This document shows, piece after piece, positions 1 to 8,034 of a stretch of DNA of 34,349 nt. Origin of the DNA: Planctomycetota bacterium (GTDB lineage: Bacteria > Planctomycetota > Phycisphaerae > Phycisphaerales > SM1A02). A program made the translations under genes and the position numbers. Each line of letters opens with the position of its first letter. The stretch's first letter is position 1. The stretch lies in NCBI GenBank assembly GCA_022566535.1, contig JADFIR010000033.1, positions 1-34,349 of the forward strand. The letters run 5' to 3'. The notes beneath the pieces are model-generated. The model was not told the origin of the DNA, made no database searches, and worked only from the letters and a program-made list of their open reading frames with translations.

Positions 1-309
1 CGCGGCTTAATGCACGTGCGCCATTTGCCCGAGTTCACCGGCATGCTCTTCGCTTACTCGTCGCCCGACATGCGCTCGATGTGGATGAAGAACACTTATC
101 TATCATTGGACATTCTGTTCGTTCGTGAAGACGGCTCGCCTGGGCGCGTGGACCGCCGTGCGGACGTGCTTCGCCTCGGCCGGCCGCCCAAATGGGAGAC
201 GCCGCTGGTGGTGCAGGTCTCGCGCTGGGATCCGCTGAAGGACCCGGTGGGGGTGATGCAGGGCTTCGCCGCCACCGTCGAGTGGTACCGCGCCGAGGGA
301 GGGCATTAG
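1..309 (+). pseudogene. DUF192 protein fragment fused to glycosyltransferase-like fragment (5' partial)
   Basis: The reading frame enters from the left edge. Codons from position 1 (RGL, then M) to about 135 match the core of the DUF192/UPF0127 family: the 'GMLF' turn, then 'MWMKNTYLSLDILFV' followed by an acidic-Gly turn. DUF192 proteins are small periplasmic or secreted proteins of unknown function. After about 140 the family pattern stops. From about 190 the frame instead reads 'PLVVQVSRWDPLKDPVGV', which resembles the nucleotide-sugar-binding half of GT4 enzymes of the trehalose synthase/glycogen synthase type, and ends at a stop at 307-309 without the rest of that domain. Neither half is complete. 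I read this as a broken mosaic, created by rearrangement or by assembly, rather than a working fusion. The DUF192 identity is fairly secure; the GT4 identity is weaker. Confidence 0.55.
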
Positions 310-418
310 CGGGCGTGCGATCTCGGGTATGATTCGCAGATGATTTGCGAGTTGGCGTCGGCGGGGTGAACTTGCTACAACCTCGGCGGGCGGAGGATGG
401 CGGTAACGGGTCGGGGTG

Positions 419-712
419 ATGACGCAAGCACGGACTAACGGCGCGCCAAGCGGTTCGGGAACGGTGATCGCGGAAATCTACAGTCTCCTCGAGCCGCTCA
501 ACCAGAACCACATCGATCTGACCGAGGCGACCGATATCAACGCCGATCTCAACATCGATTCGGTGGCGATCCTCGATCTGCTCATGACCATCGAGGACGC
601 CTATGATATTTCCATCCCGATCAACCTGCTGGCCGATGTGCGCACGGTGGGCGACCTCGCCGACACCGTCCGCAAGATGATCGGGGCGCGGGCGGAAAGC
701 GGCTCCTGTTGA
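419..712 (+). CDS. acyl carrier protein
   Basis: Small acidic protein of 97 residues with the acyl carrier protein pattern. Four helices are likely, and the phosphopantetheine attachment serine lies in 'LNIDSVAIL' at the start of helix II (the usual motif is D-S-L/V). It would carry acyl chains as thioesters in the cytoplasm. A GTG three bases upstream (416) is an alternative start. Its stop codon overlaps the start of the following aminotransferase fragment (TTG/TGA overlap at 709-712), so the two were translationally coupled. ACP beside an alpha-oxoamine synthase suggests a dedicated acyl-ACP donor for a lipid condensation such as long-chain base formation. That role is inferred from context, since the partner is truncated here. 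Confidence 0.8.
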   Translation: MTQARTNGAPSGSGTVIAEIYSLLEPLNQNHIDLTEATDINADLNIDSVAILDLLMTIEDAYDISIPINLLADVRTVGDLADTVRKMIGARAESGSC

Positions 713-993
713 ATACCGAGAATAACGCCGGCGACCTGTTCGATAAATTCGCCGCCCTCATCGAGACCCGCGATCGCCTGCTCGGCGGCGGCCTGAATCC
801 CTTCCATATCCGCATGGATAGCGTCAAATCGGCCACCCAGGCGGTCATCGACGGGCGCGATGTGATCCTCTTCGGCACCAACAACTACTTAGGTCTGACC
901 TTCGACGCCGGCTGCATCGAGGCGGCGCCCCAGCCGCACCACGGCGAGCCAGCACAGGCACAGGGCGATGACGCTCGGGAACTTGTGGGCTAG
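709..993 (+). pseudogene. alpha-oxoamine synthase / serine palmitoyltransferase-like N-terminus, truncated
   Basis: Roughly the first 70 codons match class II PLP-dependent alpha-oxoamine synthases (AONS/KBL/SPT family): 'NPFHIRMDS' and then 'ILFGTNNYLGL', the conserved substrate-channel loop that precedes the PLP domain. The family normally runs to about 400 residues. Similarity ends at 'GCIEAA' (about 927), after which the frame only reads the antisense of the GT39-type gene on the other strand. The PLP lysine and almost all of the catalytic domain are missing, so this cannot be active. The TTG start overlaps the ACP stop, which supports a former ACP-synthase operon. The break has a shared GC-rich stretch of about ten bases on both sides. 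Confidence 0.6.
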
Positions 994-1314
994 GTCACTG
1001 GAGAAACCAAGCACCTTTACCATGGGCACCGCGAGCCAGTTGTACAGCGGCGGCTTGGTGGCCGGGTACTCGGCGCACTCCATAGGAAGGATCCAGTGGT
1101 GGCCGCCATTTACAATGATGTCGGTGGTGTAGCTGACGGTTTTGGGCTGGGTCTGATCCCACACGTCGCTGGGGCCGAGCACTCGCGCCGCGATCGACCA
1201 CAGCAGTGCCGCCATCGAGCAGACAACCAGCGCTCGCCTCCACGAGGGCGAAGTCGCCGATGATCCCGATACCATCGGGACACCGGCCTGGGTTTGCGCG
1301 GTCAGCTGATTCAT
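889..1314 (-). pseudogene. GT39/ArnT-like membrane glycosyltransferase N-terminus, truncated
   Basis: Starting at ATG 1312-1314, the frame encodes a positively charged N-terminus, a transmembrane helix ('ALVVCSMAALLWSIAARV'), then a periplasmic loop with 'YPATKPPLYNWLAVP' and a second hydrophobic segment ('SVIALCLCWLAVVRLG'). This is the arrangement of the first TM-loop-TM unit of GT-C dolichol-phosphate-mannose-type transferases (GT39/PMT_2), whose first loop carries an acidic residue and a K/R-P-P-L motif. These enzymes use polyprenyl-linked sugars at the membrane and are 450-600 residues long. Only about 130 residues remain before the frame meets the AONS-type fragment near 927. It lies 22 bp downstream of aroB on the same strand and would have been co-transcribed with it. 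Confidence 0.6.
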
Positions 1315-1336
1315 GGAATCGCTCTGGGTAGGTCGC

Positions 1337-2461
1337 TCATCGGCTGCCAACAACCGCCGCGCCGACGTGGGCCCAGGCGGACTGCACCACATCCGCGGCA
1401 ACGTTGTCGGTGATCTCGACGGCGCCCAGCCCAACAGGCAGGACCAGGCGCATTCGGCCGCGCAGGGCCTTCTTGTCGTACCGCATCGCGCGCATCAGTT
1501 GGTCGGCGTCCACCGGCCTCGGCAAACGCAAGGGCAGGCCGAACCGCTGGAGCGCCTTCGCGATGCGTTGCTGCTGCGGTGCGTCGATCCGGCCGGTGCT
1601 CAGAGCGCAATCAGCGGCCGCGACCAACCCGATGGAGACCGCCTCGCCATGGTGCACGTCCAGATCCTGCTGTGCCTCAATCGCGTGGGCGAAGGTGTGC
1701 CCGAGATTGAGCACCGCCCGGGGTCCGGCCTCCCGCTCGTCTTGCTCGACGATCGCCGCCTTGATCCGCACACAGCGCTCGATTAGCACCAGCAGTGCGT
1801 CCATCTCGAGCCGTTGGATCGCCTCGGCATGACCCGCGAGGAAGTCCAGCAGCGAGGCGTCGGCAATGAGTGCATACTTCACGCATTCCGCGAGGCCGCA
1901 TCGGAAGTCCCTCGGATCGAGCGTGCCCAGCAACTTTGGATCGATGACGACGGCCTTGGGTTGCCAGTATGAGCCGACGATGTTCTTGCCGAGTCCGCCA
2001 TCGGGGAGGGTGAAGTTGACCGCGGTCTTGCCGCCGATCGCCGCATCGACCATCGCTAACAAGGTGGTGGGGACCTGGATCAACGGCACGCCTCGCAGGT
2101 AGGTCGCGGCCGCGAACCCGACGATGTCACCGATGATCCCTCCGCCGAGCGCCACAACCGGGCTTGAGCGATCCAAACCACCCCCCAGCATGGCTTCGTA
2201 GAGGCGCTGAGCGGTTGGCAGCGTCTTGTGCGACTCGCGAGCCGTCAGTTGTATGGTCGTCGTCGTAAAGCCGGCCTCATGCAGCGACCGTTGCGCGACA
2301 AGGCCATGGCCCGACGCGATACGCTCATCCACCCCAACCAAGGCCTTGGTCGGCCCAGTGATCTGGGCGACGATGGATCCCAGCCGCCGAAGCAGCCCGG
2401 GCTCGATCATCACGTCGTAGGCGGCATCGGCGAGGCTGACATGAATAGTTGTACCGGTCAT
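1337..2461 (-). CDS. aroB: 3-dehydroquinate synthase
   Basis: Second enzyme of the shikimate pathway; it converts DAHP to 3-dehydroquinate using NAD+ and a divalent metal in the cytoplasm. The 374 residues match the usual AroB length. Visible signatures are the NAD-binding 'ALGGGIIGDIVGFAAATY', the 'QVPTTLLAMVDAAIGGKTAVN' region, and the metal ligands: Glu in 'AECVKYALI', His in 'NLGHTFAHAIE' and His in 'HHGEAVSIG'. The C-terminal KALRG...LVLP motif is also present. The start codon overlaps the stop of the upstream membrane protein (ATGA-type overlap at 2458-2461), indicating translational coupling. It appears complete and functional. Confidence 0.96.
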   Translation of the reverse strand: MTGTTIHVSLADAAYDVMIEPGLLRRLGSIVAQITGPTKALVGVDERIASGHGLVAQRSLHEAGFTTTTIQLTARESHKTLPTAQRLYEAMLGGGLDRSSPVVALGGGIIGDIVGFAAATYLRGVPLIQVPTTLLAMVDAAIGGKTAVNFTLPDGGLGKNIVGSYWQPKAVVIDPKLLGTLDPRDFRCGLAECVKYALIADASLLDFLAGHAEAIQRLEMDALLVLIERCVRIKAAIVEQDEREAGPRAVLNLGHTFAHAIEAQQDLDVHHGEAVSIGLVAAADCALSTGRIDAPQQQRIAKALQRFGLPLRLPRPVDADQLMRAMRYDKKALRGRMRLVLPVGLGAVEITDNVAADVVQSAWAHVGAAVVGSR

Positions 2462-3195
2462 CGCTCAGTCGCCTCGGCTCGACGTCGCAGTTCCGCCAGG
2501 GCCTGGGCAGGATCATCGGGCAACGGCGCTGGGTCGTCCACCTCCGCCAATGCCTCGACAACCGGCCGAACGATGCTCCGTCTCGCGCCCATAGCGGGCC
2601 GACCTCGCCGCACGTAAACCAGCAGCAGCAGAAACAGCACAAACATCACCACCACCGGGACCGCCACCGCCCATAGCCCTAGCCAAAGCTTGTCGCCGGC
2701 GATGACGCGCGTCGAAAACACACCGACGAAGGCGGGATACTGATGGACCTTTCCGTCGCGGGCTACCGCATCGACCCGTTTGTAAAACCGAGCCACGATC
2801 TGGACCTGGTCACCGTCACGAAAGGCGTGATCGGGTTGGACCCCAGCTACATAGGTGAGGATCGGCCGGCCTTGCTCGTCTCGGATGAACCATTCAACCA
2901 CGCCCTCGTTCACTTGGTCGATCCGAGTCTGCTGCTGAAGCCTTCCGACGATTTCGTAGAGCTGGCCGCGATAGGCTTCAGGCTCAGCCACCATCGCGTC
3001 GAGGTCGGGATGCAATCGAATCGGCGCATCACCAACGCCCGGCGTCCATTGTCGAACATTGTCCAGCAGCGCCTCGAACGCGGGTTCGCGGTGATCGCCC
3101 CCATCGTGCGCCGTGGCCAGCCGAGCGCGCTGAACATCAGTCAACGGCGCCACGGCCGTCAGCATCATGCACGCGATCAGATTCGTCAAGAACAT
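2458..3195 (-). CDS. membrane-anchored protein of unknown function upstream of aroB
   Basis: 245 residues, not recognised as a named family. A hydrophobic N-terminus (MFLTNLIACMMLTAVAPL) looks like a signal peptide. A soluble region of about 150 residues follows, with 'EAYRGQLYEIVGRLQQQ', 'EWFIRDEQGRPILTYV' and 'DGDQVQIVARFYKRV', which suggests a small beta-barrel (OB-like) fold. A strong transmembrane helix lies near residues 172-197, and the cytoplasmic tail is charged and proline-rich. The topology suggests an exported domain with a cytosolic tail. Its stop overlaps the aroB start, so expression is coupled, although a shikimate-pathway role is not implied. Upstream lies the 99-bp tandem repeat. 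Confidence 0.75.
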   Translation of the reverse strand: MFLTNLIACMMLTAVAPLTDVQRARLATAHDGGDHREPAFEALLDNVRQWTPGVGDAPIRLHPDLDAMVAEPEAYRGQLYEIVGRLQQQTRIDQVNEGVVEWFIRDEQGRPILTYVAGVQPDHAFRDGDQVQIVARFYKRVDAVARDGKVHQYPAFVGVFSTRVIAGDKLWLGLWAVAVPVVVMFVLFLLLLVYVRRGRPAMGARRSIVRPVVEALAEVDDPAPLPDDPAQALAELRRRAEATER

Positions 3196-3281
3196 GGTGC
3201 AGCAACAGTCAAACCGTGGCAGTGTAGCCGCGCCCCGCCGGCGACCGAAGACGCACCGCGTGAACCGATTGATGTCTGGCG

Positions 3282-3477
3282 GGGGCCAACTTGCCCGGCA
3301 GGGTGGCTGTGGCTAAGTCTTCGTTGCCACAGCGTCGGAGGACTGGGGCACGCTTTGCTTAGCCCCAGCCACCCGCCGCTGGGGCCAACCCGCCCGGCAG
3401 GGTGGCTGTGGCTAAGTCTTCGTTGCCACAGCGTTGGAGGACTGGGGCACGCTTTGCTTAGCCCCAGCCACCCGCCA
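3282..3477. repeat. tandem 99-bp repeat with internal inverted repeats
   Basis: Two head-to-tail copies (about 3282-3380 and 3381-3477, period 99) differ at only a few bases. Each contains a 17-bp inverted repeat with one mismatch: GGGTGGCTGTGGCTAAG (3301-3317, 3400-3416) against its complement at 3358-3374 and 3457-3473. The roughly 40-bp space between the arms is itself conserved. Each unit could fold into a long cruciform or RNA hairpin. It resembles a REP/MITE-type palindromic element and occupies most of the gap between two divergent genes. No coding sense is evident. Confidence 0.85.
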
Positions 3478-3587
3478 CCCGCCGCACGGTCGCGGCCACA
3501 ACCGTCCGCATAACGCGCGGCCGGCGGGGAACTTTCGGCCTGTGCCGTCGGCATTGGAGGGGCGCGGCGCGATTTGAGAAAGGTTCG

Positions 3588-3616
3588 TTGACCGAGTTGC
3601 ACCGACTTCGTACGGT
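3588..3616 (+). promoter_or_regulatory. putative sigma70-type promoter for the glycine-zipper lipoprotein
   Basis: TTGACC (3588-3593) is separated by exactly 17 bases from TACGGT (3611-3616), 57 bases upstream of the likely ATG at 3673. The -35 box is near consensus and the -10 box is weak (3 of 6). The position is sensible for the downstream gene. Confidence 0.4.
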
Positions 3617-3672
3617 CAAAGGAGCATCCGTTGCTCATCCGCCGACTGCGCCGAAGCCCCAAGGGGAATGAA

Positions 3673-4017
3673 ATGAGAGATTCTCGGGTCCACCTGCGTC
3701 TTCGAACCGCCCGGATTGCCGCTCTGGTTGCCGCGATACTCGTGATGGCCGGGTGCCACGATCTCGCGTCAGGTGCTCTTTGGGGCGCTGGAATCGGGGC
3801 TGTGGCCGGGCTGGCCCTCGGCGGCACGGCCGAGTCCACTGCGGTTGGGGCGGGCATCGGCGCCTTGATCGGGGCCGAGACCGTGGCCGGCCACGTCGAG
3901 TACCGTCCGTACGCCTATTCGTATCATCACCACCCCCATCGCCGCCACGCCTATCACCGAGGTGCGCCGGACCGCCTCCACTCCTACGGCCGATCCGGAT
4001 GCCACTACACCTACTGA
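3673..4017 (+). CDS. small glycine-zipper lipoprotein
   Basis: 114 residues from the ATG at 3673, chosen because of the AAGGGG sequence just upstream and because the product then begins with a signal peptide. The hydrophobic stretch ends in a lipobox, 'LVMAGC', so the Cys should be lipidated after signal peptidase II cleavage. A Gly/Ala-rich zipper follows ('GAGIGAVAGLALGG' and 'GAGIGALIGAETVAG'), typical of YMGG/Gly-zipper outer-membrane-associated lipoproteins. The tail is rich in His, Tyr and Arg ('YSYHHHPHRRHAYHR') and may bind metal or polyanions. The exact function is unknown. The upstream ATG at 3631 would place extra charged residues before the signal and is less likely. Confidence 0.7.
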   Translation: MRDSRVHLRLRTARIAALVAAILVMAGCHDLASGALWGAGIGAVAGLALGGTAESTAVGAGIGALIGAETVAGHVEYRPYAYSYHHHPHRRHAYHRGAPDRLHSYGRSGCHYTY

Positions 4018-4058
4018 TTCGGCTTAGGACTCATTCGCGAGCACTGTTCGATTCGTAG

Positions 4059-4101
4059 CCGCGGCTGAATATCCGCGGGAACCCCGCTCCGCCGGGCGGG
4101 G
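4059..4101 (+). terminator. two stacked GC hairpins after the lipoprotein gene
   Basis: CCGCGG (4059-4064) pairs with CCGCGG (4073-4078) over an 8-base loop. Immediately after it CCCCGC (4082-4087) pairs with GCGGGG (4096-4101). There is no T-run, so an intrinsic terminator is only one possibility. Confidence 0.3.
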
Positions 4102-4143
4102 GCGCTTGAGCCCATGCGCGATGGTCCTGCCCACCATAGCCTG

Positions 4144-4186
4144 ATGCGGGGTCTGTGAAAGTCCCGATGATCACAGGACACCGCAT
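4144..4186. repeat. long imperfect hairpin upstream of the RRM gene
   Basis: ATGCGGGGTCTGTGA (4144-4158) is complementary to 4171-4186 with one mismatch and one bulge, giving about 14 base pairs around a 12-base loop. It lies 228 bp upstream of the RRM gene start. It could be a structured 5' leader, a terminator without a T-run, or a REP-like element. The rest of 4018-4413 shows no gene I can support. Confidence 0.4.
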
Positions 4187-4413
4187 GAGTCGTCCATTGC
4201 GACGCCGCCCCTACCCTAGAGGCACCGAACCTCCTTGCCATCAATCGCTTCGACGTCAGCTTGCCTGCGGCTCACAAATCGGCTACCCTTGCCCGTTGAA
4301 TTCTCCGCCGCCGGGACCTGGCCATTTGGGTGATGGATCGGCGGCCGCCCGACGCAGATTCCACCCGAGGATCCCGTTAGGCATTGGACACTCGGGACAC
4401 AGGAAACAGGCAA

Positions 4414-4695
4414 GTGAAGATTTACGTTGGTAACCTCTCGTTCGACACGACGGAGACCCAGCTCAACGAGCTTTTCAGCGAGTTCGGCGAGGTTCACGAC
4501 GCGACCCTCATCACCGATCGGGAGACCGGTCGCCCACGCGGCTTCGGCTTCGTCGAGATGCGAAACGACCAGGCGGCGCGCGAGGCGATCGGGGCCCTCG
4601 ATGGGAAGGAGGTGGGCGGACGCTCCATCAAGGTCAACGAGGCAAGAGCGCGGACGGAGCGCCCCGCCCGAGGTGGCGGCCGGAATCGCTGGTAG
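4414..4695 (+). CDS. single-RRM RNA-binding protein
   Basis: 93 residues. The GTG start at 4414 is chosen because the family begins with 'MKIYVGNLSF' and an AGGAAACAGG sequence lies just upstream. It contains one complete RNA recognition motif: RNP2 'IYVGNL' at the N-terminus and RNP1 'RGFGFVEM' around residues 47-54, both with the aromatic residues that stack on RNA bases. A short Arg/Gly-rich tail ('RPARGGGRNRW') follows. Proteins of this kind in cyanobacteria and planctomycetes bind single-stranded RNA and are often cold-responsive; that role is family knowledge and is not shown here. A short hairpin (GGGCT/AGCCC, 4700-4712) follows the stop codon. The nearest genes are unrelated, so it is probably monocistronic. 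Confidence 0.9.
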   Translation: MKIYVGNLSFDTTETQLNELFSEFGEVHDATLITDRETGRPRGFGFVEMRNDQAAREAIGALDGKEVGGRSIKVNEARARTERPARGGGRNRW

Positions 4696-4888
4696 ACTTG
4701 GGCTTCGAGCCCGCCTCCCGCTGCGGAAACGAATCACACACCATACCGCCTAGCGCGATCCAGAAGGAGCTGTGCGCGTCGGTACGCGGTGTGGGTGCGC
4801 GCGCTCTCCTTACAGCCACGGCTCGTCACGGACGCTTCAGCTGCTCAGCCACCGCTCCTGCTGTTGGGCCAAGGTATGCGTGCAGCAT

Positions 4889-5650
4889 ATGAGCAGCCAT
4901 TCATCGAATCAGCCTGCCGGAGATTCCGCCGCCGCTACAGCCGACCCTCCGGCTGTCTTCGAGGCGCGCGGCCTCACCAAGATCTATCACGTGGGTGACG
5001 TGGACGTGCATGCGCTGCGCGGTGTCGATGTCAATCTCTATGAAGGCGAGTTCGTCGTTCTTCTCGGTCCGTCGGGCAGCGGAAAGTCAACGCTGCTTAA
5101 CATCCTCGGCGGCTTGGATGTGCCGACCGCAGGTCAGGTGCGTTACTTCGGCCATGATCTTACCAAGGACGACGACAGCGCATTGACTCAATTCCGTCGC
5201 GAGCACGTCGGGTTCGTGTTTCAGTTCTACAACCTGATTCCGAGCCTGACGGCGATGGAGAACATCGCGCTGGTGACCGAGATATCGACCGACCCGATGC
5301 GACCCGCTGAAGCGCTTGAGATGGTCGATCTCTCTGATCGCAAGGACCACTTCCCATCTCAGCTCTCGGGAGGCGAACAGCAACGGGTCGCGATCGCGCG
5401 GGCGATTGCGAAGCGACCGAAGGTGCTGCTGTGTGATGAGCCGACGGGCGCGCTCGATGTGAAGACCGGAATCGTCGTCCTCGAAGCGATCGAGCGGGCG
5501 AATCGGGAGCTTGGCACAACGACCGCCGTCATCACCCACAACGCGATCATCGCCGAGATGGCCGACCGGGTCCTGATGCTGTCCGGCGGATTGATCTCCG
5601 ATGTACGCCACAATACCCGCAGGATTCCGGCTTGCGACCTGGTGTGGTGA
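4889..5650 (+). CDS. ABC transporter ATP-binding protein (MacB/LolD type)
   Basis: ATPase of an exporter whose permease and adaptor follow. The ATG at 4889 gives 253 residues, typical for LolD-like ATPases with a short N-terminal tail. Motifs in order: Walker A 'GPSGSGKST', Q-loop '[17 protein letters not shown]', the LolD/MacB-specific signature region '[14 protein letters not shown]', Walker B 'LLCDEP', D-loop 'GALD', and the H-loop in 'VITHN'. The C-terminus ends 'ACDLVW', similar to the tail of relatives that work with FtsX-like permeases. The permease starts 6 bp after the stop. It hydrolyses ATP in the cytoplasm to drive movements in the permease. Confidence 0.93.
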   Translation: MSSHSSNQPAGDSAAATADPPAVFEARGLTKIYHVGDVDVHALRGVDVNLYEGEFVVLLGPSGSGKSTLLNILGGLDVPTAGQVRYFGHDLTKDDDSALTQFRREHVGFVFQFYNLIPSLTAMENIALVTEISTDPMRPAEALEMVDLSDRKDHFPSQLSGGEQQRVAIARAIAKRPKVLLCDEPTGALDVKTGIVVLEAIERANRELGTTTAVITHNAIIAEMADRVLMLSGGLISDVRHNTRRIPACDLVW

Positions 5651-5656
5651 GCATCA

Positions 5657-8020
5657 ATGAGCGCACTGAATCGCAAGATGCTGCGAGATCTCCTGCACAT
5701 GAAAGGGCAGGCGCTCGCCATCTGTCTGGTCATGGCGTGCGGCATCGCCATCTTCGTAATGGCGCTGAGCATGGTCGATTCGCTTCAGCGGACGCTGGAT
5801 ACCTATTACGACCACCATCGATTCGCGGAGGTCTTTGCGCACCTCAAGCGCGCGCCCAACTCGCTGGCACGGCGCATCGCCGAGATCCCCGGCGTATCGC
5901 AGATGCAGACCCGCATCGTCCAGCAGGTGACCCTGGACGTGCAGGGCATGGCTGAACCGGCCGAGGGACGATTGATCTCACTGCCCGATCAACACGTCGG
6001 GGGATTGAACGCACTGTATCTTCGGCGCGGCCGGTTCATTGAGCCGGGCTCAGGGCGCGAGGTGGTAGTCAGTGAATCATTTGCCGATGCGCACCGGCTT
6101 GGACCCGGCGACTCGGTAACCGCAGTCCTCAACGGCCGGCGCCAAGAGCTGAGGATCGTCGGCGTCGTGCTGTCGCCGGAATACATCTATCAGATCCGCC
6201 CCGGCGATCTTCTGCCGGATAATCGCCGATTCGGCGTGTTTTGGATTGCCTACGACGAGCTGGCCGCTGCGTTCGACATGCAAGGCGCGTTCAACGATGT
6301 GTCGCTGTCGCTCATGTCCGACGCTTCAGAGCCACAGGTCCTGCGCCGCCTCGATGAGCTGACGGAAGCATACGGCGGGCTGGGGAGCTACCTTCGTGAT
6401 GATCAACTCTCTCACAAGTTCGTCACGAACGAGATCAAGGAGATGCGCGCCACGGCGGTGATGGTGCCGACGATATTCCTCGCCGTCGCCGCTTTTCTTC
6501 TGAATGTTGTGATTTCTCGGCTGATCAACATGCAGCGCGAGCAGATCGCAGCGCTCAAGGGGATTGGATATTCGTCTCGCGAGATTGGTTGGCACTATAT
6601 GAAGCTCATCCTCGCGATCACGTTGATTGCGGTGGCGCTCGGCACGACGGTGGGAGCATGGATGGGATCGATGTTGACCGAGCTCTATACGCAGTTCTTT
6701 CAGTTTCCAGTCTTTGAATACGGTCTCGACATGTGGATCGTGGTCATGGCGCTGGTTGTCAGCACCGCCTCGGCCGTGGTTGGCACGCTGGGCGCGGTGT
6801 GGCGAGCGATGCGGCTCCCGCCCGCACAGGCCATGCGCCCGGAAGCACCCGAGGTGTATCGGGCGACGATCCTCGAGCGCGGCGGGTTGCAGCGGTTCCT
6901 TTCGCCCGCGATGCGCATGATCGTGCGCTACCTGGAACGGCGACCCGTCAAATCACTGCTCACCTGCGCGGGAATCGCGCTGGCAACATCCATTCTCGTG
7001 CTTGGCAACTATATGGAGGATGCAATTGACTACGCGATGGATTTCGAGTTCCAGCGCGTCCAACGTTATGACCTGAGTGTCTCGCTTGTCGAGTCGGCTT
7101 CCTCCGCGGCGATGTCGCAGATCCGGCATCTTCCGGGCGTCACGCATTGCGAGCCGTTTCGCGCGCTATCCGTCCGAGTGCGTTCGGCCCATCGCGCGCG
7201 CCGCGTCGGTATCATGGGGTTGGATTCACAAGGCGAGTTGTATCGCGTGATTGATATGAACGGGGATGTCATCCCCCTACCCCGCCGGGGACTTGTGCTC
7301 TCTAGGAAGCTGGGGGAGCTGCTCGCCGTCGGCCCCGGCGACACGGTCACGGTGGAGGTGCTCCAGGAGACGCGCCCGGTCCGGGAGGTGCCGGTCAGCG
7401 GCCTGGTTGAAGACTTCTCAGGCATGTCTGCGTATATGGATATACGAGCTGTGAATCGGCTGATGCGCGAGGGCAACCGTGTGACCGGCGCCTTCATTTC
7501 CGCGGATCCGGACCGGATGGATTCGCTGTACCGGGAATTGAAGGACCTGCCTCTGGTCGCCGGCGTGACCGCCAAGGCCGCGGCGCTGGAAAGTTTTCGC
7601 AACACGATCGCCCAGAGCATGTTGGTGATGAAGACCATCAACGTCATCTTCGCGGTCATCATTGCCTTCGGCGTGGTGTACAACAGCGCCCGCATATCGC
7701 TTTCGGAGCGCAGCCGTGAGCTGGCGACGCTGCGCGTGATCGGCTTCACGCGCGTGGAGATTTCGCTGATCCAGCTGGGAGAGCTGGCGGTGCTGACGCT
7801 CATCTCCATTCCGGCAGGGCTGCTGCTGGGCTACGGCTGGGCGGCCCTGACCACATCAGCCTATGACACGGAATTGTTTCGCATTCCGCTCGTGGTCGAT
7901 CGCTCAACATACGCCTTTGCGGCCACGGTCGTTATGATCGCGGCTCTCTTTTCAGGCCTGGTCGTGAGACGAATGCTTGATCGCCTCGACCTCGTTGCGG
8001 TGCTAAAGACCAATGAGTAG
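5657..8020 (+). CDS. FtsX/MacB-type ABC transporter permease
   Basis: 787 residues. The N-terminal transmembrane helix ('[21 protein letters not shown]') is followed by a periplasmic MacB-like domain (about residues 45-260), then three TM helices of an FtsX core ('[21 protein letters not shown]', and segments near 315 and 355). A second TM helix/periplasmic domain/FtsX core half follows, with the last helix near 750. This duplicated form (two FtsX domains) matches mechanotransmission-type exporters such as LolE/DevC relatives, which move lipids, lipoproteins, peptides or glycolipids out of the inner membrane. The substrate cannot be told from sequence. It is sandwiched between the ATPase and the adaptor gene in one operon. 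Confidence 0.9.
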   Translation: MSALNRKMLRDLLHMKGQALAICLVMACGIAIFVMALSMVDSLQRTLDTYYDHHRFAEVFAHLKRAPNSLARRIAEIPGVSQMQTRIVQQVTLDVQGMAEPAEGRLISLPDQHVGGLNALYLRRGRFIEPGSGREVVVSESFADAHRLGPGDSVTAVLNGRRQELRIVGVVLSPEYIYQIRPGDLLPDNRRFGVFWIAYDELAAAFDMQGAFNDVSLSLMSDASEPQVLRRLDELTEAYGGLGSYLRDDQLSHKFVTNEIKEMRATAVMVPTIFLAVAAFLLNVVISRLINMQREQIAALKGIGYSSREIGWHYMKLILAITLIAVALGTTVGAWMGSMLTELYTQFFQFPVFEYGLDMWIVVMALVVSTASAVVGTLGAVWRAMRLPPAQAMRPEAPEVYRATILERGGLQRFLSPAMRMIVRYLERRPVKSLLTCAGIALATSILVLGNYMEDAIDYAMDFEFQRVQRYDLSVSLVESASSAAMSQIRHLPGVTHCEPFRALSVRVRSAHRARRVGIMGLDSQGELYRVIDMNGDVIPLPRRGLVLSRKLGELLAVGPGDTVTVEVLQETRPVREVPVSGLVEDFSGMSAYMDIRAVNRLMREGNRVTGAFISADPDRMDSLYRELKDLPLVAGVTAKAAALESFRNTIAQSMLVMKTINVIFAVIIAFGVVYNSARISLSERSRELATLRVIGFTRVEISLIQLGELAVLTLISIPAGLLLGYGWAALTTSAYDTELFRIPLVVDRSTYAFAATVVMIAALFSGLVVRRMLDRLDLVAVLKTNE

Positions 8021-8034
8021 TTGACTTCCCGGCC

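Noticed and set aside
2743..3513. 256-residue plus-strand frame with an internal repeated peptide
   Set aside because: It is antisense to the membrane protein gene and then reads through the 99-bp DNA repeat; the peptide repeat is a consequence of the DNA repeat.
4376..4382. GTTAGGC 32 bp upstream of the RRM gene, as a possible third attC core
   Set aside because: No matching R'' box or nested stems upstream, and none after the gene. A 7-mer is expected a few times by chance in this length.
4690..4720. tRNA T-arm-like sequence after the RRM gene
   Set aside because: Only a short GGGCT/AGCCC hairpin; no acceptor, D or anticodon arms.
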